Assembly (NCBI RefSeq): GCF_020172665.1
Contig: NZ_CP083985.1
Span: 3,862,711-3,926,710 of the forward strand
DNA: 64,000 nucleotides
Direction: 5' to 3'
Source: [Mycobacterium] zoologicum
Lineage (GTDB): Bacteria; Actinomycetota; Actinomycetes; Mycobacteriales; Mycobacteriaceae
Shown piece by piece: positions 37,419 through 47,051 of this stretch; position 1 is the first letter of the stretch, and every line of letters starts with the position of its first letter. The translations under genes and the position numbers were made by a program. The notes under the pieces are model-generated. The model was not told the DNA's origin and searched no databases. It was given only the letters and a program-made list of their open reading frames with translations.

Positions 37419-37433
37419 TTAGACGTTCGGCGG
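37372..37433. repeat. 62-bp palindromic element, copy B
   Basis: Bounded by perfect 9-bp inverted ends GCCGAACGT and ACGTTCGGC; the first 12 bases equal copy A. The centre has diverged (about 15 of 26 identical), but the CTTTT and CGGTCTGA blocks are shared. It covers the last codons of the DUF559-like gene and ends 17 bp before the cyp142 stop (convergent). Confidence 0.75.
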
Positions 37434-37449
37434 GGGCAGTTAAATGCTC

Positions 37450-38679
37450 CTAGCCCAGCACCCTCGCCGTCGGCGTGAACACCACCGGCATCGCCTCCGG
37501 GCCGCTGACGAAGTTCGCCGGCCGCAACGGCACCTTGGCGCCGTCGGCCAGCCGCAGATCCGGCAACCGCTTCAGCACCCGCTCGGTCATCAGCGAAAGC
37601 TCCAGGCGGGCAAGCTGATTGCCCATACAGAAGTGGGTGCCGAAGCCGAACGCAAGGTGGCTGTTGGGATTGCGCCGAATGTCGAAGCGCTCCGGATCCT
37701 CGAACACCGCCTCATCGAAGTTCGCCGCTTCGAACAGCAGCATGATCTTCTCACCCTGCTTGAGCTCGGTGCCGTAGAACTCGGTGTCGGCGGTCAACGT
37801 GCGGCACATGTTCTTCACCGGCGAGGTCCAGCGCAGCATCTCCTCGATGGCCCCGGGCAACAGGCTCGAGTCCGCGCGAAGCTGGTCCCACTGATCGCGG
37901 TGGCGCATCAATTCCCCGGTGCCCCCCGACAGCGTGTGGCGGGTGGTCTCGTCGCCGCCGATCAGGATCAACAGGGTCTCGAAGATGATCTCGTCGTCGG
38001 TCATCACAGCGCCGTCCACCTCGGCGTTGACCAGGACCGAGAACAGGTCGTCGGTCGGGTCGGCCCGACGTTTGACGATGATCTCCCGGGTGAACTCCGT
38101 CCAGCCGGCGAACGCCTCCATGACGGCCTGAAACGTCGCCGATTCCGGGTCCAGGTGTGAGCTCTGCCCGGCCACCAGGTCGTCGGACCACTTCAGCAAC
38201 TTCGACCGGTCCTCGGGTAGCACACCGAGCATGTCGCCGATCACCGCCATCGGCAGCGGCGCGGCGATGTCGCGGACGAAGTCGCACTCACCGCGCTCGC
38301 ACACCGCGTCGATCAGCGCGTCACACAGGTCCCCGATGGAGGGCAGCTGGGCGTGCACACGCTTGCGGGTGAAGCCGGCGTTGACCAGTTTGCGGCGCAC
38401 CAGGTGCTCCGGGTCGTCCATGTCGATCATGTAGGGCATGCCCGGCTGATCCGGCCGGATGCCGCCGGTGCTGGAGAACAGCTCGGCGTTGCGCTCGGCG
38501 TCGATCACCGCGGCATAGCTGGCCGCGGCGGCCTGCCCGTTGCGGTCCCGGAACACCGGCTCATGCGCGCGCATCCATGCGTACGCGGCGCGAGCCCCGC
38601 CGTCTGAGTAGAACGTGCCGTCGGTCAGGTCGACGTCGGGCCTCGTCGTCGGCTGGGCTTGCGCCATTACCTCGGTCAT
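37450..38679 (-). CDS. cyp142: Cytochrome P450 CYP142, sterol 26/27-hydroxylase
   Basis: 409 aa from ATG 38679, chosen because GGAGG lies 6 bp upstream; ATG 38685 would touch the ribosome site and ATG 38667 is also possible. P450 landmarks: I-helix LILIGGDETTRHT, ExxR in MLRWTSP context and heme loop FGFGTHFCMGNQLARLE. It closely follows the M. tuberculosis CYP142 sequence (Rv3518c) throughout. It hydroxylates and further oxidises the cholesterol/cholestenone side-chain terminus, backing up CYP125. Only 28 bp separate it from the divergent gene at 38708, and no KstR site is seen there. Confidence 0.95.
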   Translation of the reverse strand: MTEVMAQAQPTTRPDVDLTDGTFYSDGGARAAYAWMRAHEPVFRDRNGQAAAASYAAVIDAERNAELFSSTGGIRPDQPGMPYMIDMDDPEHLVRRKLVNAGFTRKRVHAQLPSIGDLCDALIDAVCERGECDFVRDIAAPLPMAVIGDMLGVLPEDRSKLLKWSDDLVAGQSSHLDPESATFQAVMEAFAGWTEFTREIIVKRRADPTDDLFSVLVNAEVDGAVMTDDEIIFETLLILIGGDETTRHTLSGGTGELMRHRDQWDQLRADSSLLPGAIEEMLRWTSPVKNMCRTLTADTEFYGTELKQGEKIMLLFEAANFDEAVFEDPERFDIRRNPNSHLAFGFGTHFCMGNQLARLELSLMTERVLKRLPDLRLADGAKVPLRPANFVSGPEAMPVVFTPTARVLG

Positions 38680-38707
38680 CGGCATCCTCCGGATTACAGT
38701 GGGCGTC

Positions 38708-39436
38708 ATGGCCCTTTCGCAGCACACCATCGCTGGCACTGTGCTTACCATGCCCGTCCGCGTCCGTCAGGCAGATGTGCATTCCGCCATGTTCGCGGTC
38801 GCGGCGGACGCCGCGCAGGCGATGATCGGCTACAGCGGACTGCAGGTCTTCCAGCACCGACCGGGGCAGGCCGTGGTCAACCTGATGCTGGCCCGCTACA
38901 TCGACGGCGACCTCGGCCGGTATCACGAGTTCGGCACCGCGGTGATGATCAACCCGCCGGGGTCGACGGCCAGCGGCTGGCGGGCGCTCGGCGATGCCGG
39001 GGCTTTCATCCACCACCTGCCGGTTAATCAGGAGTTCACGCTCGAGGCCGGGCGCACCATCTGGGGATTCCCGAAGATCATGGCGGACTTCACCGTTCGC
39101 GACGGCCGGCGACTGGGTTTCGACGTGGCCGCCGACGGCGAGCACATCGCCACGATGGAGTTCGGGCGCGGATTGCCGGTTCCCGGCCTGTTCACCTCAA
39201 AGCCGCGGACGCTCATAGCGTTCAGCCACCTCGACGGTGTCACCCGGCAAATCCCTTGGGGCATGAAGATTTCCGGGGTTCGCGGGGCGATGGGCGGCAC
39301 CAAGCTGACGCTGGGCAGCCACCCGTACGCCCGCGAGCTGGCCGCACTGGGGTTGCCGAAGCGGCCGATGATGTCGTCGATCGTGGGCCACGTCGACATG
39401 ACGTTCGGCGACGCCGAGGTGATCGGCGCGGGGTGA
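38708..39436 (+). CDS. Acetoacetate decarboxylase-fold protein, Rv3519 type
   Basis: 242 aa from ATG 38708. The segment TIWGFPKIMADF with its lysine, and the surrounding beta-rich pattern, resemble acetoacetate decarboxylase-family proteins, which use a Schiff-base lysine. It takes the position of Rv3519 (236 aa) next to cyp142. Its substrate is unknown; a small or steroid-derived keto acid is possible. A longer upstream frame overlaps cyp142 and is rejected. Confidence 0.8.
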   Translation: MALSQHTIAGTVLTMPVRVRQADVHSAMFAVAADAAQAMIGYSGLQVFQHRPGQAVVNLMLARYIDGDLGRYHEFGTAVMINPPGSTASGWRALGDAGAFIHHLPVNQEFTLEAGRTIWGFPKIMADFTVRDGRRLGFDVAADGEHIATMEFGRGLPVPGLFTSKPRTLIAFSHLDGVTRQIPWGMKISGVRGAMGGTKLTLGSHPYARELAALGLPKRPMMSSIVGHVDMTFGDAEVIGAG

Positions 39437-39441
39437 CGGCC

Positions 39442-40989
39442 CTAAATCTTCGCGCCCCGCCCCTCCCAGTACGGGTCCCGCAATTTCCGCTTGTACAGCT
39501 TCCCGTTGGGGTCGCGCGGCATCTCGACGATGTAGTCAATTGACTTGGGCAGCTTGAACTTCGCCAGCCGCGCGCTCGCGTACTCCATCAGCTCGGCGGT
39601 CAGCAGTTCATCCCCGACCACGCCGTCAGCCGGTTGCACGACGGCCTTGATCGCCTCGCCCCAGTCCTCGTCGGGCACGCCGAACACCGCGACGTCGAGC
39701 ACCTTGGGGTGCATGATCAGCTCGTTCTCGATCTCGGCCGGGTAGACGTTGACTCCGCCGGAGATGATCATGTTGGTCTTGCGGTCCTTCAGGAACAGGT
39801 AGCCGTCCTCGTCGAGGTAGCCGACGTCGCCGACGGTGAACAGATCCCCCGCCCGGTTCTCCTCGGTCTTCTTGTCGTCGTTGTGATAGGCGAAGCTCGA
39901 TCCGCCCATCTGCATGTAGACGGTGCCGACCTCACCGGCCGGAAGCTCGTTGCCGTCGTCGTCGAGCACCTTGACAGTCGAGTACGGCCAGGCCTTGCCG
40001 ACCGAACCGGGGTGGGCGAGCCACTCGGCGCCGCTGATCTTGGTGCCGCCGCCCTCGGTGGCCGCGTAGTACTCGGTGATCACCGGCCCCCACCAGTCGA
40101 GCATCTGCCGCTTGACCTCCGGCGGGCACGGCGCCGCACCGTGAATGATGTTGCGCAGCGAGGACATGTCGTAGCGGGCCCGCACCTCGGCGGGCAGCGC
40201 CAGCATCCGGCGGAACTGGGTGGGCACCATATGACTGTGGGTGACCTTGTGCTCGGCGATCAGGCGCAGATTCTCCTCGGGGTCCCACTTGTCCATCAGC
40301 ACCACCTTGTGGCCGAGCTGGACGGAGATGGCCGAAAAGTTCAGCACCGCAGTGTGATACAGCGGTGAGCCGCAGATGTGCACATGGTTGTCGAACGGCG
40401 CCAGGTCATAGAGCGCGAAGAAGCCGGCCGCGGCGACGGGCACGGCGTCGGGGTCGGCTCCGGTCAGCGGACGCTTGACGCCCTTGGGCTTGCCGGTGGT
40501 GCCGGAGGTGTAGAGCATGGCCGCGCCCATGGTGCGGACGTCGGGCCGGCCCTGCTCGCCGGCGCCCAGCTCCGACAGCGGGGCGAAGCCGTCGATCGAG
40601 CCGACGGCGAACCGCCGCTCGGCGGCCAGGCCGGCCTCATCGGCGGCGATCCGTGACGCTTCAGCGAACCGTTCATGGGCGACAAGGGCTTTGGCGCCGC
40701 TGTCGGCCAGGATGTAGCCGATCTCCGGGCCGGTCAGGTGCCAGTTGATCGCCACGATGTACAGCCCGGTCTGCATGGCGGCGAAGTACACCGCCAGGGT
40801 GTCGACGATGTTGGGCAGCACCATTACCAGCACGTCGCCGGGCTCCAGGCCCAGCGCCTGCAGGCCGCGACCGTAGCGGTCGGCGCGGGCGGCCAGCTCC
40901 GCGTAGGTCAGCTGACCCCCCAGCACGTCGACCACCGCAACGGCGTCGGGGGTGTCACGGGCGATGTTCCACAGACCGGCTTCGCTCAT
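39442..40989 (-). CDS. Acyl-CoA synthetase (FadD family)
   Basis: 515 aa. Adenylate-forming motifs: LYTSGTTGKPKGVKRP, EYYAATEGGGT, FTVGDVGYLDEDGYLFLKD, IISGGVNVYPAEIE and the late lysine in DPNGKLYKRK. A perfect-consensus KstR site lies 10 bp upstream of the ATG, so it is probably a sterol-induced ligase. It has no direct counterpart at this point in M. tuberculosis, between Rv3519 and Rv3520c. Substrate unknown; a sterol side-chain or ring-derived acid would fit. Confidence 0.88.
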   Translation of the reverse strand: MSEAGLWNIARDTPDAVAVVDVLGGQLTYAELAARADRYGRGLQALGLEPGDVLVMVLPNIVDTLAVYFAAMQTGLYIVAINWHLTGPEIGYILADSGAKALVAHERFAEASRIAADEAGLAAERRFAVGSIDGFAPLSELGAGEQGRPDVRTMGAAMLYTSGTTGKPKGVKRPLTGADPDAVPVAAAGFFALYDLAPFDNHVHICGSPLYHTAVLNFSAISVQLGHKVVLMDKWDPEENLRLIAEHKVTHSHMVPTQFRRMLALPAEVRARYDMSSLRNIIHGAAPCPPEVKRQMLDWWGPVITEYYAATEGGGTKISGAEWLAHPGSVGKAWPYSTVKVLDDDGNELPAGEVGTVYMQMGGSSFAYHNDDKKTEENRAGDLFTVGDVGYLDEDGYLFLKDRKTNMIISGGVNVYPAEIENELIMHPKVLDVAVFGVPDEDWGEAIKAVVQPADGVVGDELLTAELMEYASARLAKFKLPKSIDYIVEMPRDPNGKLYKRKLRDPYWEGRGAKI

Positions 40990-40999
40990 CCGGTCAATC

Positions 41000-41013
41000 T
41001 AGAACGTGTTCTA
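41000..41013. promoter_or_regulatory. KstR-type operator
   Basis: TAGAACGTGTTCTA, the most symmetric match in the window, 10 bp ahead of the acyl-CoA synthetase start. Its last three bases coincide with the stop codon of the upstream same-strand gene (41011-41013). Confidence 0.82.
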
Positions 41014-41442
41014 GTTCTCTCGCAAGGCCAGCGCATCGGCGCGGATCGCACGCAGCATGTAGTTGGTTGCCACGACGTGCAGTCGGGTGCCGATCACCAG
41101 GGCACGGTAAGCGCGGCCATGGAGTCCGGGGAAGGCCGCGTAGCTATGGGCGTGCACCTGAGTGCCACCGCCGGGGGCGTCGGTGAGCTCGAAGACCAGT
41201 CGATACCGCGAGAACCGATGCCGTCCGACCAGACTGATGCGCCGCTGCTCGATGCTCTCGGCGACCGCGAACCCCGCCCGGGGCTGCAGGCCGAGCGGCA
41301 CCAGCAGCGGATTGCGCTCGACGCTGCGCAGCAACGACGTCGTGTACCGCTGCAGCGCAGCCCATACCGGCTCTCGCGGTGCGTCGACACGCACCACGTG
41401 CTCATCGATGTAGGGCAGTTCCTCGTCCATGCCGACGTCCAT
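41011..41442 (-). CDS. SRPBCC/START-like protein of unknown function
   Basis: 143 aa from ATG 41442; ATG 41430 (MDEELPYIDEHVVRVDAPRE) is an alternative. The start DEHVVRVDAPREPVWAAL and the strands SRYRLVFELTDAPGGGTQVHA fit the polyketide-cyclase-like (SRPBCC) fold, which binds hydrophobic ligands. No catalytic assignment is possible. It lies 25 bp after the F420-type oxidoreductase on the same strand. Its stop overlaps the next operator. Confidence 0.7.
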   Translation of the reverse strand: MDVGMDEELPYIDEHVVRVDAPREPVWAALQRYTTSLLRSVERNPLLVPLGLQPRAGFAVAESIEQRRISLVGRHRFSRYRLVFELTDAPGGGTQVHAHSYAAFPGLHGRAYRALVIGTRLHVVATNYMLRAIRADALALREN

Positions 41443-41467
41443 GGCGCTCGAGTACCCCCGCGCGCCG

Positions 41468-42499
41468 CTAGATAAGCGACGCCAGCTGCTGTACCTGGGC
41501 GGTGTCGCGCGCGGTGACGACCATCATCGTCACCCCGGCGGCCTCCCACACCTTGATCTGCTTACGCACGTAGTCGATGTCGCCGACGATCACGGCGTCG
41601 TCGACCAGCTCGTCGGGGATGATCTCGCCAGCCTTGTCCTTCTGTCCGCTACGGAACAGCTTGGTGACGTCGTCGACGACCTCGGAGTACCCCATCCGCC
41701 GGTACACCTCGGCGTGGAAGTTGGTGTCCTCCGAGCCCATGCCGCCCATGTAAAGCGCCAGGTAGGGCTTGATTCCGGCGAATGCGGCGGCGCGATCGTC
41801 GGTGATGACGACCTGGGCGGTCGCGCAGATCTCGAAGGTCTCGCGGGTCTGCCGCGCCCCGGGCCGTGCGAAGCCCTCATCCAGCCATTCGTTGTACATG
41901 TCGGCCAGCCGCGGGGCGTAGAAGATCGGCAGCCAGCCGTCGGCGATCTCGGCGGCCAGCGCGATGTTCTTCGGGCCTTCGGCGCCCAGCATCACCGGGA
42001 TGTCGGCGCGCAGCGGGTGCACGATCGGCTTGAGGGCCTTGCCCAGCCCGGTGGTGCCGTCACCCGACAGCGGCAGCGGGTAGTGCGGGCCGGCGCTGGT
42101 CACCGGGGCCTCGCGGGCCCAGACCTGGCGCAGGATGTCGATGTATTCCCGGGTGCGCGCCAGCGGCTTGCCGAACTTCTGCCCGTACCAGCCTTCGACG
42201 ACCTGCGGGCCGGACACGCCCAGACCCAGGATGTGCCGACCGCCGGAGAGGTGGTCCAGCGTCAGCGCGGCCATCGCACACGCGGTCGGGGTACGCGCGC
42301 TCAGCTGCACCACCGAGGTGCCCAGCCGCACCCGAGACGTCGACGACCCCCACCACGCCAGCGGCGTGTAGGCATCCGAGCCCCAGGCCTCGGCGGTGAA
42401 GACGGCGTCGAAGCCGGAGTCCTCGGCCGCCCGCACCAGTTCGGCGTGGTTGGTCGGCGGCTGCGCGGCCCAATACCCCAGTTGCAGTCCCAGCTTCAT
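41468..42499 (-). CDS. Luciferase-like F420-dependent oxidoreductase, Rv3520c type
   Basis: 343 aa. MKLGLQLGYWAAQPPTNHAE, AVFTAEAWGSDAYTPLAW and DHLSGGRHILGLGVSGPQVV are typical of the F420-binding luciferase-like TIM-barrel family. It corresponds to Rv3520c in place and size (347 aa). It probably oxidises or reduces a sterol-derived alcohol, ketone or acyl-CoA; the substrate is not known. The gene is divergent from the DUF35-ltp unit, sharing the KstR site at 42535. Confidence 0.9.
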   Translation of the reverse strand: MKLGLQLGYWAAQPPTNHAELVRAAEDSGFDAVFTAEAWGSDAYTPLAWWGSSTSRVRLGTSVVQLSARTPTACAMAALTLDHLSGGRHILGLGVSGPQVVEGWYGQKFGKPLARTREYIDILRQVWAREAPVTSAGPHYPLPLSGDGTTGLGKALKPIVHPLRADIPVMLGAEGPKNIALAAEIADGWLPIFYAPRLADMYNEWLDEGFARPGARQTRETFEICATAQVVITDDRAAAFAGIKPYLALYMGGMGSEDTNFHAEVYRRMGYSEVVDDVTKLFRSGQKDKAGEIIPDELVDDAVIVGDIDYVRKQIKVWEAAGVTMMVVTARDTAQVQQLASLI

Positions 42500-42534
42500 C
42501 GCCTGAATTCCTTCCGCCTTCTTGCCCAGATTCC

Positions 42535-42548
42535 TAGAACCTGTTCTA
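42535..42548. promoter_or_regulatory. KstR-type operator before the DUF35-ltp4-ltp3 unit
   Basis: TAGAACCTGTTCTA matches the consensus and lies 9 bp before the GTG of the DUF35 gene and 35 bp ahead of the divergent oxidoreductase. It can control both directions. Confidence 0.8.
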
Positions 42549-42557
42549 CTCGATGCC

Positions 42558-43562
42558 GTGACCGTCAGCGAACACCGCTCCGCCCTGACAGAACCGCCAG
42601 AACCGCCGTTGTCCGCTCCGCTGGGGCTGTCCTTCGACTACACCCGTTCGACGGGACCGGTGCTTGGCCAGTTCTTCACCGCCCTGCGTGAGCGCCGCAT
42701 CGTCGGCGTCCGCGGTTCCGACGGTCGGGTGTACGTGCCGCCCGCCGAATACGACCCGGTCAGCTACGAACAGCTCACCGAGATCGTACCGGTGGCCAGT
42801 GTGGGCACCGTGGTGTCCTGGTCCTGGCAGCCGGACCCCCTGGAGGGCCAGCCGCTGCAGACCCCGTTCGCCTACGCACTGATCACACTCGACGGCGCCG
42901 ACGTGCCGCTTTTGCACGCGGTCACCGCGGACGGCCCGGGCGCGATCAGCGTGGGCACCCGGGTGCACGCGCACTGGGCCGACGAGCCGAAAGGCGCGAT
43001 CACCGACATCGCCTACTTCGAGATCGGTGAGGACCCCGAACCGGTCGAAGCGGGTACGGACGATCGCGACCCGGTGACGATGGTGATCACCCCGATCGCG
43101 TTGGAGATCCAGCACAGCGCCTCGCACCCGGAGAGCGCTTACCTGCGTGCGATCAAGGAGGGCAAGCTGTTGGGGGCGCGCACCCTCAGCGAGAGCGGCG
43201 AGGCCGGCAAGGTGTACTTCCCCGCCCGCGAGGCCGACCCGGCCACCGGCCAGCAGCTCACCGACTACGTCGAGTTGCCCGACGTAGGCATCATCACCAC
43301 GTTCGCGATCATCAACATCCCGTTCCAGGGACAGAAGATCAAGCCGCCGTACGTGGCTGCCTACGTGCTGCTCGACGGCGCCGACATCCCCTTCCTGACA
43401 CTGGTTTCCGAGATCGACGCCCACGACGTCCGGATGGGCATGCGGGTGCGCGCCGTGTGGAAGCCCCGCGAGGAATGGACCTACGGCATGGAGAACATCG
43501 AGTACTTCGCACCGACCGGGGAACCGGACGCCGAGTACGACACCTACAAGCACCACCTGTAA
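42558..43562 (+). CDS. Tandem DUF35 OB-fold protein, Rv3521 type
   Basis: 334 aa from GTG 42558. Two similar halves (about residues 27-165 and 180-325) each show the DUF35/ACP OB-fold pattern: ALRERRIVGVRGSDGRVYVP and AIKEGKLLGARTLSESGEAG, later LDGADVPLLHAV and LDGADIPFLTLV. The protein contains no cysteine at all, so the zinc ribbon of normal DUF35 proteins is absent. DUF35 partners are needed by Ltp-type steroid retro-aldolases (the Ltp2-ChsH2 complex). Its place before ltp4 and ltp3 suggests the same role here. Corresponds to Rv3521. Confidence 0.85.
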   Translation: MTVSEHRSALTEPPEPPLSAPLGLSFDYTRSTGPVLGQFFTALRERRIVGVRGSDGRVYVPPAEYDPVSYEQLTEIVPVASVGTVVSWSWQPDPLEGQPLQTPFAYALITLDGADVPLLHAVTADGPGAISVGTRVHAHWADEPKGAITDIAYFEIGEDPEPVEAGTDDRDPVTMVITPIALEIQHSASHPESAYLRAIKEGKLLGARTLSESGEAGKVYFPAREADPATGQQLTDYVELPDVGIITTFAIINIPFQGQKIKPPYVAAYVLLDGADIPFLTLVSEIDAHDVRMGMRVRAVWKPREEWTYGMENIEYFAPTGEPDAEYDTYKHHL

Positions 43563-43575
43563 GGGGAACCGCCAC

Positions 43576-44639
43576 ATGAGCACTCGCGATGTCGCGGTGG
43601 TGGGCTTCGCCCATGCCCCGCACGTCCGCCGCACCGACGGCACCACCAACGGCGTCGAAATGCTGATGCCGTGTTTCGAACAGCTCTACCGCGAACTGGG
43701 CATCGCCCAGACCGACATCGGATTCTGGTGTTCGGGCAGCTCGGATTACCTTGCCGGGCGGGCTTTCTCGTTCATCTCGGCGATCGACTCGATTGGCGCG
43801 GTTCCACCGATCAACGAGTCACACGTGGAGATGGACGCCGCGTGGGCCCTGTACGAGGCCTACATCAAGGTGCTGACCGGCGAGGTCGATACCGCACTGG
43901 CCTACGGCTTCGGCAAGTCCTCGGCCGGGCAGCTGCGCCGGATCCTGGCCCTGCAGACCGACCCCTACACCGTCGCCCCGCTGTGGCCGGACTCGATCTC
44001 GATCGCCGGATTGCAGGCCCGGATCGGTCTCGACGGCGGCCAGTGGACCGCCGAGCAGATGGCCCGGGTGGCGATGGACTCGTTCGCCCACGCCGAGCGG
44101 GTGGACGGCGTGGAGGCCTCGGACAGCCTTGACGAACTGCTGGAGCGTCCGTTCTTCGCAGACCCGCTGCGCCGGCACGACATCGCCCCGATCACCGACG
44201 GCGCCGCCGCGATCATCCTGGCGTCCGGCGACAAGGCTCGCGAGATGTGTGAAAACCCCGCCTGGATAACCGGTTTCGAGCACCGCATCGAGTCACCGGT
44301 GCTGGGCAGCCGGGACCTGACCCGCTCACCGTCGACGTTCGCGTCAACTAGGGCCGCCACCGGCGATGACATGCCCGCGGTGGACGTCGCCGAGATCCAT
44401 GCGCCGTTCACCCACCAGCAACTGATCCTCACCGAGGCGATGCGACTGCCGTCGAAGGTCAAGCTGAACCCGTCCGGAGGCGCGCTGGCGGCCAACCCGA
44501 TGTTCGTCGCGGGCCTGGAGCGCATCGGCTTTGCCGCCCAACACATCTTCAATGGTTCGGCGGGCCGGGTGCTGGCGCACGCCACCAGCGGCCCGGCGCT
44601 GCAGCAGAACCTGGTCGCGGTCATGGAAGGACGCAACTG

Positions 44640-44640
<1 letters not shown>
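43576..44640 (+). CDS. ltp4: Thiolase-like lipid transfer protein Ltp4
   Basis: 354 aa, ATG after AAGGGG. Non-condensing thiolase-superfamily (SCP-x-like) fold: VAVVGFAHAPHVRR, FWCSGSSDYLAGR, SHVEMDAAWALYEAYIKV and the terminal NPSGGALAANPMFVAGLERIG. It corresponds to Rv3522. In Rhodococcus Ltp3 and Ltp4 are required for cleaving C-24-branched sterol side chains as aldol-lyases, so this window likely supports phytosterol use. It overlaps ltp3 by one base (TGATG). Confidence 0.92.
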
Positions 44641-45812
<1,172 letters not shown>

Positions 45813-45823
45813 GAGGAACACCG

Positions 45824-46234
45824 ATGAAAGCAGATCACCCCGCACACCTGGCCGGTAAGCGCTCCCGCGACGCGGTGGCGGCCCGGGACAAGGAAGCCTG
45901 GCTGGCGAACTTCGCCGACGACGCGATCGTGCAGGACCCGATCGGCCCGTCGCACTTCGACCCGGAGGGCAAGGGTCACACCGGCCGCGAGGCGATCTCG
46001 GCGTTCTGGGACAACGCGATCGCACCCACCGACAAGATCGAGTTCAACTTCTCCGACACCTTCCAGTGCGGTGACGAGGAAGCCAACACCGGCAACATCA
46101 CCATCACCATGGGCGGCCACCAGATCGTCACCGAGGGTGTGTTCACCTACCGGGCGAACGCGGCCGGTCAGCTGGTCGCGCTGCGCGCCTACTGGGAGTT
46201 GGACCGGGCCGCGGCGAGCGCCCGCAAGATCTGA
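45824..46234 (+). CDS. SnoaL/ketosteroid-isomerase-like protein
   Basis: 136 aa, ATG after GAGAGGAA, 11 bp downstream of ltp3. RDAVAARDKEAWLANFADDA and ALRAYWELDRAAA show the cone fold of SnoaL and ketosteroid isomerase proteins. The D-P-I-G-P-S-H segment corresponds to the substrate-pocket strand of that fold. It is likely the last gene of the DUF35-ltp4-ltp3 operon. A steroid isomerase or hydratase helper role is possible but not shown. Confidence 0.82.
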   Translation: MKADHPAHLAGKRSRDAVAARDKEAWLANFADDAIVQDPIGPSHFDPEGKGHTGREAISAFWDNAIAPTDKIEFNFSDTFQCGDEEANTGNITITMGGHQIVTEGVFTYRANAAGQLVALRAYWELDRAAASARKI

Positions 46235-46259
46235 GGATCGACATCGGCTTGTTTCGGGG

Positions 46260-46382
46260 GTGCCAGAGTCCGCCATTGAACGAGAGCTGGCGGAGGCCCT
46301 GGGTCGGACATTGGCCGAGCTACGCCAAGAGCGCGGCTTGACGCAAGAAGTCGTCGCCCAGGCCGCGGGGATCAGCCGCAAA
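46260..46382 (+). pseudogene. XRE-type helix-turn-helix remnant
   Basis: From GTG 46260 about 41 codons read as an XRE repressor N-terminus (LGRTLAELRQERGLTQEVVA, then QAAGISRK). The second half of the Cro/C1 domain is missing. The frame continues to 46445 with no helix-turn-helix sense and runs antisense into the hexapeptide gene. It appears to be the stump of a lost regulator. Confidence 0.55.
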
Positions 46383-46408
46383 TCTGACCGGTCGACCACC
46401 CGAGCAGG

Positions 46409-46942
46409 TCACTCCTGCTCGACCCGCTCCAGGCCTTCGCGGTAGCGCTGCGCCAGATCCTGGTAGTACTTCGGGTTCGCGTCGATCCACATCTCGGCGC
46501 CGGTACCGGCGATCGGTCCCTTGACGACGGCCGGGGAACCGACCACCAGCACCCCGTCGGGAATCTTGGTGCCGGACAACACCGTCGCGCCGGCGGCGAC
46601 CAGGCTGCGGCTGCCGATCACCGCACCGTCGAGCACCGTGGCGTGGTTGCCGATCAGCGCCTCCGCGCCGACATGCGCGCCGTGCACCAGGCACATGTGC
46701 GCCACCGTCGCACCCGGGCCGATGTCGACGGGAACACCCGGCGGGACGTGCAGCACCGAGCCGTCCTGCACGTTGGCGCCCTCCCGCACCACGATGGGCG
46801 CGTCGTCGGCACGCAGAATTGCGCCGAACCAGACCGATGCGCCGGCGGCGATGGTGACATCGCCGATCAGGGTGGCGGTGGGCGCGACGAAGGCGGTCGG
46901 GTCGACGCGCGGCGAGCGCCCGTTGAAGGAGTACAGCTGCAT
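46409..46942 (-). CDS. Gamma-carbonic-anhydrase-like hexapeptide protein, Rv3525c type
   Basis: 177 aa from ATG 46942 (MQLYSFNGRSPRVDPTAFVA). Left-handed beta-helix hexapeptide repeats run from about residue 12 to 140. The metal-site region VAHMCLVHGAHVGAEALIGNHA has the spaced histidines of gamma-class carbonic anhydrases. A C-terminal helix follows (YYQDLAQRYREGLERVEQE). It matches Rv3525c (174 aa). It is divergent from kshA and near the KstR site at 47010. Confidence 0.88.
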   Translation of the reverse strand: MQLYSFNGRSPRVDPTAFVAPTATLIGDVTIAAGASVWFGAILRADDAPIVVREGANVQDGSVLHVPPGVPVDIGPGATVAHMCLVHGAHVGAEALIGNHATVLDGAVIGSRSLVAAGATVLSGTKIPDGVLVVGSPAVVKGPIAGTGAEMWIDANPKYYQDLAQRYREGLERVEQE

Positions 46943-47009
46943 CGTCCACATATACCAGGACTAAAGACCCTGAACCAGCAGGCCTTATTGCGCAAACAGG
47001 CGTCAAAAC

Positions 47010-47023
47010 TGTAACGTGTTCTA
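47010..47023. promoter_or_regulatory. KstR-type operator before kshA
   Basis: TGTAACGTGTTCTA, exact consensus, 28 bp before the kshA GTG and 67 bp before the divergent hexapeptide gene. Confidence 0.82.
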
Positions 47024-47051
47024 GTTAGAAGCTGAGGGTTGGAGGCAACAG

